Origin: JANQIO01 sp043585095
GTDB taxonomy: Bacteria > Pseudomonadota > Gammaproteobacteria > Pseudomonadales > Halieaceae
Length of the DNA: 64,000 bases
NCBI GenBank assembly: GCA_043585095.1
Contig: CP121321.1
Location: 2,480,001-2,544,000 of the forward strand
Direction of reading: 5' to 3'
Below are positions 52,274-59,996 of the stretch, piece after piece. The notes beneath the pieces were generated by a model that saw only the letters and a list, made by a program, of their open reading frames with translations, did not search any database and was not told the DNA's origin. Position 1 is the first letter of the stretch; each line of letters starts with the position of its first letter. Position numbers and translations under genes: made by a program.

Positions 52274-52432
52274 GCTGATAGCCCGTGTTGGTGCAATATC
52301 TGATTGATCAAAAACTCTGCAATAGCGCTAGCGATGATCCAGCACTGCGGCGAAAATTGCTGCCGGCGTGGACTGAACTCCTAGCATTGCAAGTAGGTGA
52401 AATCCTTTACTCAATGGGTTACCGCTTGAAAC

Positions 52433-55171
52433 TCATCCGCAAGCCAGAGAAATAAGCTTGGCAGAATAGGACTGGGAGTCACGAACAATATTTCGGTGTC
52501 TCATTTCCCTAACCAGCACCTTTTCTAGCTCATGAACATCGACATTGATAGCTTTATTAGATTGTGAGGATGAAAAGTATGTCTCGATGCCTTTTTCAAT
52601 AACAGGAAGTCGCTGCCCTTGTGAATCTGTAGCGATCTTTATGATCGCGTGGTTTGTATGCCCCTTTTCATTCTCAGCACGCACTTCCCAGATTGAAACT
52701 ACCGATCCATCTTCAAGAGCGTCACTTATAAAGCCCAGGTACTCTGGCTGTTCTTCTCTGAATCTCTGAAGCAGCGACGAAATCATAGGATGATCGAGAC
52801 CAATCAGCTGTAATGCTTCTTCACTATTAGCCTCCTCCCGATCTGGTGTGAATATCGTTCTCTGCCCACCTTCAGCAACAATGTAGTATCGATCGTCTTC
52901 AGTGGCTACTAATTCTCGCCCCTGCATCTCGAGAGCTGACCTGACAAATTCAATTAGATCGCTCATAGAATCTCTAGTATCAGACAAGGGGGAATAATCG
53001 TCGAGACTGAATCCATCGAGGTCCTGGAAGAGCTCAAAAACTGCGTCCTTTGCCTCGTTGGCATTTTGCATGGCCGCGTCAAGCTCTAGCCTAGTTCTAC
53101 GCAATTCTGGATCCTCTAATGCCTTAGAGTACAGTTGCTGATAATTAACCTGCTCCGAGAGCTGTCCGAGTATTTGGGACCGAAGGTCCTCTTCTACCAC
53201 ACCATGTTCGTCAACCTTTCCGAGCGTTTTGGCAATCTCCTCAAGTTTTTCATCGAGGAGCAAGAAAATTCGTCCCTCGATGGTATCGCCTAGTACCAGG
53301 TTATACACTTGAGCAGTATCTGCCTGACCATATCGATGAATGCGGCCTATCCGCTGTTCCATGTCCATAGGATTCCAAGGTAGGTCAAAGTTGAAAAGTA
53401 CTCGTGCATGTTGCAGGTTGATTCCTTCCCTGCCTGCTGCAGTACAGATCAAGACTCTAGGACCATTGTCCTGTTTGAATCGCCGCTCAGCGGCAACCTT
53501 ACTGCCGTGGTCACCGCCTTTCAGAACAACTACGCCCTGGCCGGGGAAGGCCAGATCTATCTGTTCTCCAAGCATCTCCACAGTGCCCAAATAGGTTGCA
53601 AATATTACGATCCGTTCCGTTGGGTTCTGCTCCCAAAGCACACCTAGTGCACCGATTAGCTTCTCGACTTTCGTTTCACGAGCAAGAGGGAATTCAGCGA
53701 GTAACTGCTTAATACGGAATCGCTCTTCTGGCAAAGCATAGGCTACAGCGTTCATCGCAGCGTCTTCTGCTGTAGAGGATTCGGCTTCTGTACTGTGCTC
53801 TGTTGTGGCTGCAGCCAGTTGCTCCTCGTCTAATCTCTTTAATAGCCGCCTCTTCAGGTCATTCAGGATTCGATCCAGATCGAGGTCCGCGAAACGATCG
53901 GTCCCGAGATCAAATTCAGCCCGAATGAGTTCTCTAGCTTCCTCAAACGCTATGTCCCTTGCGTCAATATCCAGACTCTCATCATGCATCAGTCCTTCAT
54001 GTATCGTAAGAGCGATTAGTCGACGCCTAAGGGTACGATGGACAGCTGCAAAACTTGACGCCGCGATTTTTTGGAAGATCGTCATTACGAATCCAAGCGC
54101 GGTTCCCTTACCCCCTTGCTTCTTGGCCAGCGCAAAACCGTCCCGTAGGTACTCGTTTAGCCCCTGGTAGAATTCTCTTTCCTCGTCCGACATTGTGAAT
54201 GCCTCCGTGTGCACCCAGCGACGAGCGAACAGCGTAGTCCCATCAGGCTTGCATGCGTCGGCCTTGGTTCTGCGAAAAATGTAGGGATTGAGCCGGTGCC
54301 TCTCTTCGACCATCTCGAATTCGCTGGCAAAAAGCGTGGGATCCAGAAGGTCCATAAGCTTCCAGAACCGATAATGATCTCCCTGATGAGGTGTAGCCGA
54401 CAACAGGAGAAGGTCTCGGGTATGGTCGCGGAGTGACTCTGCAAGCTTATAATTCTGTGTTTTCTTGGTTTTCCCGCCCTGCTTGTAGGCCGTGCAGTGA
54501 TGTGCTTCGTCAAAGACCACCAGATCCCACCGAGGTGCGTCTAATAACTTCTTGATACGCGCTGGTCGTTTTAGAGTATCTATACTGGCGATAAGAAGAT
54601 TGTGTTTTGCGAATGCATTGCTACGGCGGTCACTAACATCACCGTCCCTGCCAAACACCTCAAAATCTAGATTGAATACAGCGTTCAGCTCCTCATGCCA
54701 GTTGTTGACCAAGCCCGCAGGAACCACCATCAGTGCTCGATTTAGTTCACCTCGGCTGGCGAGCTCACGTAGAACAAGTGCAGTTTCAATGGTCTTGCCC
54801 AGACCTACTTCATCCGCAATCAAGAACCTCCTGGGGCCTGACGATGCTATTCGATGAGTCAGCACAACCTGGTGCGGCAGCAGGTCAATCTTGGCAGAAG
54901 TCAGTGAACTGGCAGCCTCTGAAAGAGGCAATTCATGTGCTTTCCATGATAACCAAGCACTCTTGGCCTGGTCTGCACCGCCGCGGATGCCACTTGCCAC
55001 ACGTTCATTATGACTAAGCGCTCTGGAGAGACTGCTCGTAGGAATCTGTCTCTCACCGACAGGAAAGAATACTCGGCAATAATTTCCTTCTGTAGAGATT
55101 ACGACCCCTTGGCCGAAATCACTATGGCTGACACGATCGCCGGGGGCGAATGCGCCCGCCACGATTTCCAT
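52433..55171 (-). CDS. SNF2/RapA-type DEAD helicase (BREX/DISARM-like)
   Basis: A 912-aa helicase. The N-terminus (FAPGDRVSHSDFGQGVVIS) is a small beta-domain as in RapA/CarD-like proteins. The SF2 core follows: DEVGLGKTIE (Walker A, about 120-129), FDEAHH (about 220-225), LLLLSATPHQG, then CTAAGREGINLQHA and QRIGRIHRYGQ (motifs V/VI). A long acidic C-terminus ends at 52433. The ATG at 55171 is chosen because it overlaps the preceding stop (TAATG); ATG 55204 is an alternative. Translocation or remodelling of DNA during phage restriction is inferred from the neighbours. Confidence 0.9.
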   Translation of the reverse strand: MEIVAGAFAPGDRVSHSDFGQGVVISTEGNYCRVFFPVGERQIPTSSLSRALSHNERVASGIRGGADQAKSAWLSWKAHELPLSEAASSLTSAKIDLLPHQVVLTHRIASSGPRRFLIADEVGLGKTIETALVLRELASRGELNRALMVVPAGLVNNWHEELNAVFNLDFEVFGRDGDVSDRRSNAFAKHNLLIASIDTLKRPARIKKLLDAPRWDLVVFDEAHHCTAYKQGGKTKKTQNYKLAESLRDHTRDLLLLSATPHQGDHYRFWKLMDLLDPTLFASEFEMVEERHRLNPYIFRRTKADACKPDGTTLFARRWVHTEAFTMSDEEREFYQGLNEYLRDGFALAKKQGGKGTALGFVMTIFQKIAASSFAAVHRTLRRRLIALTIHEGLMHDESLDIDARDIAFEEARELIRAEFDLGTDRFADLDLDRILNDLKRRLLKRLDEEQLAAATTEHSTEAESSTAEDAAMNAVAYALPEERFRIKQLLAEFPLARETKVEKLIGALGVLWEQNPTERIVIFATYLGTVEMLGEQIDLAFPGQGVVVLKGGDHGSKVAAERRFKQDNGPRVLICTAAGREGINLQHARVLFNFDLPWNPMDMEQRIGRIHRYGQADTAQVYNLVLGDTIEGRIFLLLDEKLEEIAKTLGKVDEHGVVEEDLRSQILGQLSEQVNYQQLYSKALEDPELRRTRLELDAAMQNANEAKDAVFELFQDLDGFSLDDYSPLSDTRDSMSDLIEFVRSALEMQGRELVATEDDRYYIVAEGGQRTIFTPDREEANSEEALQLIGLDHPMISSLLQRFREEQPEYLGFISDALEDGSVVSIWEVRAENEKGHTNHAIIKIATDSQGQRLPVIEKGIETYFSSSQSNKAINVDVHELEKVLVREMRHRNIVRDSQSYSAKLISLACG

Positions 55172-55677
55172 TAACTTATTCGCTCGAGGAAGAGGCCAAT
55201 CCACTTGGGACTGTCACCTTCTGAAGAGTACTCAATTTTCCGAACATCTCTTTCAGCGCCATTCCAGATACACCGCCCCATGGGAAAAAGTTGTCCATCA
55301 TGCTCACCACCCAAGAACCACAGAAAGCTGTTGGATGCGTAATCAACCTTCCATCGGCCCGAGTCTGGCATCCAGAACACGAGTCCAGCGTCGGCGTGGT
55401 TTTGGAAGTCATAAACCATTTCGTAAATTTCTGACTCAAGCCAAGAAACAGCATCTGATGGACTTAGCGCATCAACTGCAACGTCCAAACCTGCCACGTA
55501 AAGAGCATCATCATTCAGCAATGGCATCTCGTCGGGCCAGCCGGCTTCATACAGCTCGACAAAGTGCCGCAAGCTAACGACCCGACTAGCCGCCTCAAGT
55601 TGGGCCAATGTGTCGCCATCCCACAGGACACTGATACCCCTTCTCTTCCATTTATCATCGCGGAGCGGCGACGTCAA
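55171..55677 (-). CDS. Unrecognised 168-aa protein inside the defence operon
   Basis: The start is TTG 55677, overlapping the methyltransferase TGA (TTGA) with GGAGG 7 nt upstream; the stop overlaps the helicase ATG (TAATG). The product is acidic and Trp-rich (WKRRGISVLWDGDTLAQ, LVFWMPDSGRWKVDY, SNSFLWFLGGEHDGQ). I recognise no family. Double translational coupling indicates a fixed stoichiometry and a complex with the flanking methyltransferase and helicase. Confidence 0.75.
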   Translation of the reverse strand: MTSPLRDDKWKRRGISVLWDGDTLAQLEAASRVVSLRHFVELYEAGWPDEMPLLNDDALYVAGLDVAVDALSPSDAVSWLESEIYEMVYDFQNHADAGLVFWMPDSGRWKVDYASNSFLWFLGGEHDGQLFPMGRCIWNGAERDVRKIEYSSEGDSPKWIGLFLERIS

Positions 55678-58600
55678 AGCTCGTCCTCCATCCCAAACAG
55701 GGCGATCTGCTCTTGGACAATAGTCTGGTGATCGGCCTCCCATCTGGTATAGAGCTGGCGCGCAGTCATGCTCGCCTGGCGCATCGGGCTGTCCGCTCCG
55801 TTATTGGACAGCCAGTCAAGAAGCTGCCCTAGTGCAGGGTGCGGCTTGAATTCATCATTCAAGATCTTCTTCGTGTTGATTCCGCTCTCCGGATAGCATG
55901 CCCCAATCAGCACCATGGCCTGATCGAAGTCGCGGTGGCTGGCACGTGCACTGTCTCTACGCTCTTGGGCAAACTCAAGAGGTGATCTCCATTGAAATGC
56001 CTTTGGACGTGTAGTTTCGGTGGCCCACCCTAGGCTCACAAAAGTGGACGGCGCTAGTCCACTGCCTCGGAGAAACTTCTGCAGCTGATCACGCTCTACC
56101 GAAGGATTTCCGGCGAAGATCCTCAGAAACTGCCTGGTACTGGGCTCACATATGACTGGCGTACCACCAGCTTCTGTCTCTGACTGATCGTCTAGTATCT
56201 GATTAATACCGACCAGCGCTTCACTAACCGTGAATTCCCTACCCTCTTCGAGATAAACCTGACCGTAATGCCGAGAGAAATACTCGAGCGCTTTACCGCG
56301 TTTAATCACTTGAAGATCAGCAACCGGCAATCCTTCCGCTTGGTGATGCTCCAACAATCCCTGGAGCTGCCTTACATCCGCCAGGATACGCCGCCTCAAC
56401 CTCGCCCAGCTTATTTTTGTCGGCTCTTCTATCCGTTTACGACACACATGAATGATGTCGTACTCGATTGTCTTCGAACCAAATTCGCCCTTGCCCTTGG
56501 TCTCATCACTTCGAATTGGGTATGTGGCCTCTAAGTAGTACCCTGCGTCAAAGAGGCTCTCCAAAACATCAACCCATGGCTCGTCTTCGCTGTGATGGAA
56601 AGTGAACGCTAGAATCCCACTAGGCTTCAGTAGTCGGTTAGCCTCACGCCAACATTCAGTCAGTAGCCGCTTATAAAAAGCATCAGGATCGTCTGGATGC
56701 CGAGCCTTGTTCGAGACAGCCTCCAAGGTTTTGGGCGTATATTCGCCTCCGAAGATACTTGGGTAGCTGTCTTTCAGCGTGAGTCTCAGCCACACATAAA
56801 AGAAGTCCGCCAGCTCTGAGTAATGTAGAAGCCCACCAAACGGAGGGTCGGTAACCACTAGGTCAAAGGACTGACTGGCCAGCTCTTTAAGTTCTGTGGA
56901 TGACCCACAGGTCACTTGACTACTCGGTAGCACTTTGTCCCCTGGGTACACCTTAGAGCTCTTTCCCGTAACCAGATCAGCCAACTCAGGAGCGCTCTGT
57001 GCGAGCGTGGTGTTTGAAACCGTCTCCCACGGGCTCTTACACCACTCCAAACCCTTGAGTGTATTCAACCTACAAGACGCCCAGTTTCCGCGTCCAAGAT
57101 CTGCGAATACAGAGTTCTCAACTGGTGTGGACTTCGGATGATAATTGTTGTTACTCATCATCGGAGCCATGCAGTCACGGCTAATGTCCCAAAAGCAGAA
57201 CATATTCTGATTTCTTAGATATTGCTGAAACGCCCCTAAAACCACCTCTTTACATTCCGCACCAAATCCTTCAGCGGTATCTATTGCCTTTAATAGAAGT
57301 GCATGAACCAGCAATTGACGCGCATTGAACATCTTATGCCAATGCGTATACCCATAGTTCTTTTGTAGATCACCATTAGCTATATGGGTCATCATTCCAT
57401 AAGGCAACTCTGATCTTGGCGAGTATTCACTTAGATCCGTGCCTTTCCTTGCAGACCACTCTCGCTCGGCGGCTATGGCCCTCGCAACGTCATCTGCAGT
57501 TACTGCCTTAAAATATCTCCCGTTGTAAGGTGCCCCGGACTTCTGGTACTGCGGCGAATAACATTGCAAGGCGTACTCGGACGCTGGCGCTGTTTGCCCC
57601 GAACTCCTAACCGCAGCCATGACATCCTGTTGTCGCCCGCAAGTACTTTCTTGACAAGTAAAGGTCGAGCGCTTTGGGATATTGCCAATTGCTGGTTGAA
57701 ATAGGCCAAAGTCTGGTATCGACAGCTCTGCGGGTATACTTCCGCGAAACTCCACTAGTTGATTCCTCTCCGCCCTGGCAGAAAACCAACGAGCTGTTGC
57801 CTCGGGATCACTTGTCGCTGTCCCACCATAAGCTCCAAACTCATCTTTGCCCGCCTCGCCGCTCATCCAGTCTGGATGCATCAAGAGGGACAGATTTACC
57901 TTTTTGTTTTTAAAGATCTTCTTAGGAAGCCGAGAGGACTCACTCTTTAGGAATGCAATAGGGTCTGATTCCTGATGACCGCAATGCGGACATATATAAG
58001 CGCCATCATTATCCATGACACTAAACGGCCCCTCGCTATCTGAAACAATGAGCGGCGCGTCAGGCGCCATCCTTGTTTCGTAGCGCTCAATGTCATAGGT
58101 CTCGCTACAGGCGCTACACAATACACCTTGCCATGCCTTCACGCTCAGCGTTTTTGTCGCAACTACGGGGCTTGTCATAAGAGGTGTACGATGGCCACAG
58201 CCTTCCACCATACACGGCCCATGCTTTGCCCAAAATGTATAGATGACCTCAGGTCCACTATAGACATATCCCTTCCGCTGCTCAGGCGTCAGGGACAATG
58301 GGTCGAAGTTTTCATCCATCACATTACCGCTATTTAGCTCAGTCCAAGTGCCGCGCTCACCCCCAGGCCCATCGCAAGCGAAGTAAGGCATTATTTGATG
58401 CTTTACCTCTGCTTCAACGTGGTCAAAAAGTCGGTTTACCTCATCTAGGTCAGGATTGGACAACTCATTTTTCACTACGAGCCAGGCAATCGGGCTGAGG
58501 TCATTACCTTGCATCTGCATTCCCAGCCTCGCTCCCTCAACGAGAGTAGTACCGCCCCCCATAAAAATATCCGCCACCTTAAGGCGTCCAAATTCTTCAT

Positions 58601-58940
58601 TATCTTGATGATTGGCGTAGTAGGCATCCCAGACGGTCTTTGCAGTCTCCGAGGGGTCTTCAGGCGCCTTGGCGGCAGCGGCGATGAGCATGGACCTAAA
58701 AACACTGGAGCGTCTTCTCGCCCACCATTTACTCATCTGATAAACCGGCTTCCCGGCATTTCCCTCGATCTGTGCGACCTGATTAATCGGTAGTATTGGG
58801 AAATCTACTTCGAGACAAGTCTTGGCCCTATTGGGATCAGAAAAATCCACTGAACTTAGATTTCGCTTTTCTCCGGCCGAGACGGCTGCCGCGATTAGTT
58901 CTTCCGCTACTTCAGCTTTAGTCTTTTTGGCAATCGTCAT
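55674..58940 (-). CDS. DUF1156 (COG1743) adenine-specific DNA methyltransferase
   Basis: A 1088-aa protein. The N-terminal DUF1156 part has PINQVAQIEGNAGKPVYQMS and KWWARRRSSVFR; the SAM motif DIFMGGGTTLVEGA lies at 124-137, and the catalytic DPPFGG at about 697. Between them are several CxxC zinc-ribbon-like clusters (CPHCGHQ, CSACSE, CTCGRQ-type), probably part of target recognition. This methyltransferase type is characteristic of BREX- and DISARM-like loci and marks host DNA as self. It starts 43 nt after pglZ. Confidence 0.92.
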   Translation of the reverse strand: MTIAKKTKAEVAEELIAAAVSAGEKRNLSSVDFSDPNRAKTCLEVDFPILPINQVAQIEGNAGKPVYQMSKWWARRRSSVFRSMLIAAAAKAPEDPSETAKTVWDAYYANHQDNEEFGRLKVADIFMGGGTTLVEGARLGMQMQGNDLSPIAWLVVKNELSNPDLDEVNRLFDHVEAEVKHQIMPYFACDGPGGERGTWTELNSGNVMDENFDPLSLTPEQRKGYVYSGPEVIYTFWAKHGPCMVEGCGHRTPLMTSPVVATKTLSVKAWQGVLCSACSETYDIERYETRMAPDAPLIVSDSEGPFSVMDNDGAYICPHCGHQESDPIAFLKSESSRLPKKIFKNKKVNLSLLMHPDWMSGEAGKDEFGAYGGTATSDPEATARWFSARAERNQLVEFRGSIPAELSIPDFGLFQPAIGNIPKRSTFTCQESTCGRQQDVMAAVRSSGQTAPASEYALQCYSPQYQKSGAPYNGRYFKAVTADDVARAIAAEREWSARKGTDLSEYSPRSELPYGMMTHIANGDLQKNYGYTHWHKMFNARQLLVHALLLKAIDTAEGFGAECKEVVLGAFQQYLRNQNMFCFWDISRDCMAPMMSNNNYHPKSTPVENSVFADLGRGNWASCRLNTLKGLEWCKSPWETVSNTTLAQSAPELADLVTGKSSKVYPGDKVLPSSQVTCGSSTELKELASQSFDLVVTDPPFGGLLHYSELADFFYVWLRLTLKDSYPSIFGGEYTPKTLEAVSNKARHPDDPDAFYKRLLTECWREANRLLKPSGILAFTFHHSEDEPWVDVLESLFDAGYYLEATYPIRSDETKGKGEFGSKTIEYDIIHVCRKRIEEPTKISWARLRRRILADVRQLQGLLEHHQAEGLPVADLQVIKRGKALEYFSRHYGQVYLEEGREFTVSEALVGINQILDDQSETEAGGTPVICEPSTRQFLRIFAGNPSVERDQLQKFLRGSGLAPSTFVSLGWATETTRPKAFQWRSPLEFAQERRDSARASHRDFDQAMVLIGACYPESGINTKKILNDEFKPHPALGQLLDWLSNNGADSPMRQASMTARQLYTRWEADHQTIVQEQIALFGMEDEL

Positions 58941-58983
58941 TCAATATGGTCCAAATTAGGTCAGTTAATTCTGGTGTTCAGTA

Positions 58984-59973
58984 TTATTTGTGAAGTTCGA
59001 TATATGGCACGGTCACCTCTAGGAGACTGAGGCCGCCGTGGGCGAGCGTGGGATATCCTCCTTGGCTCTTCCACTTCTTACGGCCTAGAACCATGTTCCA
59101 ATTACCATGCGCTGTTTGGAGTCGCTGGGATAACGGTGGCACCCAGTACTGAGGCACTTCAACTTCAGTGACCTTGTTGTTCCTACCGCTTTTGAACTGG
59201 CCTTTCAGAAAGTCCTTCTGGTCCTTTGGGTAAATATCCGGGAAGAGCGATGGGTTTGAATACCCGTGATCCGCCGTAATGACCAATCTTCGACCTTGAG
59301 CCAGCTTATCGACAAAGGCCCAAAACTCATCGCCACTCAGTGTTTTCGCGGCCTCTCTGGCTAGCACTGCATAGCCATTTCCCTGGTTCGCCAGATCGTG
59401 CATCCTTTCATCCGGCCAATGGTGCCAAAAAATCACGTTGGGCTCCGGCTTAATAAGCCCAGTACAGTCCTGCCAAGGGAGACCACTACTTTCCGTGTAC
59501 GCACCGTCAAAATGAAGACTCTTTCCAGAGTTGCTTTCCAATGATGAACGCTGGCCAAAGCCGAGAGCCTTAGCAAATGGTGTAGTGTCGCCAGGCAACT
59601 CAGAACCTAGCGCTTCGGAACGCTGGATAACATAGCCGCGTTCCTCCGCACCCTTAAGGATCCAAGGTAACTCCCTGAGGGATAGAGCGTCCAGGATTAG
59701 AACCGCCTTGGGGCCGGGAAAACTCGACCAGAAACCTTTTAGTGCATCAGATGTCTTAGGCGCCGATGTTTCGAAGGTCTGCCATAGTTCCCAGGCACTA
59801 CCCGCCAGAACGTCGTCTAGCGGCTTGATTGCGCGATCGCGCTCTACCGTCTTAGCATCAGCTAGATCATCTCTGATCGGTTGCGAAAACAGCAGCCAAA
59901 CCGCCGCAAATATTTTTGGCCAAACTTCAGCAGCGGGCAATCGATGTATATCTGCTATGAGAGCTTTATCCAT
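58984..59973 (-). CDS. Short PglZ-domain protein
   Basis: A 329-aa alkaline-phosphatase-superfamily protein. Metal-site residues: Asp95 (VLILDALS), Thr130/131, Asp188 and His192 (WHHWPDERMHD), Asp235-His236 (ITADHGYS), and a C-terminal AHGGLSLLEVTVPYIEL. This is the PglZ pattern, but BREX PglZ proteins are usually far larger (700-900 aa) with an N-terminal half absent here. It starts 23 nt after the DUF499 gene. Confidence 0.88.
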   Translation of the reverse strand: MDKALIADIHRLPAAEVWPKIFAAVWLLFSQPIRDDLADAKTVERDRAIKPLDDVLAGSAWELWQTFETSAPKTSDALKGFWSSFPGPKAVLILDALSLRELPWILKGAEERGYVIQRSEALGSELPGDTTPFAKALGFGQRSSLESNSGKSLHFDGAYTESSGLPWQDCTGLIKPEPNVIFWHHWPDERMHDLANQGNGYAVLAREAAKTLSGDEFWAFVDKLAQGRRLVITADHGYSNPSLFPDIYPKDQKDFLKGQFKSGRNNKVTEVEVPQYWVPPLSQRLQTAHGNWNMVLGRKKWKSQGGYPTLAHGGLSLLEVTVPYIELHK

Positions 59974-59996
59974 ACTCCAACCCAGCTCCTTTGTGG

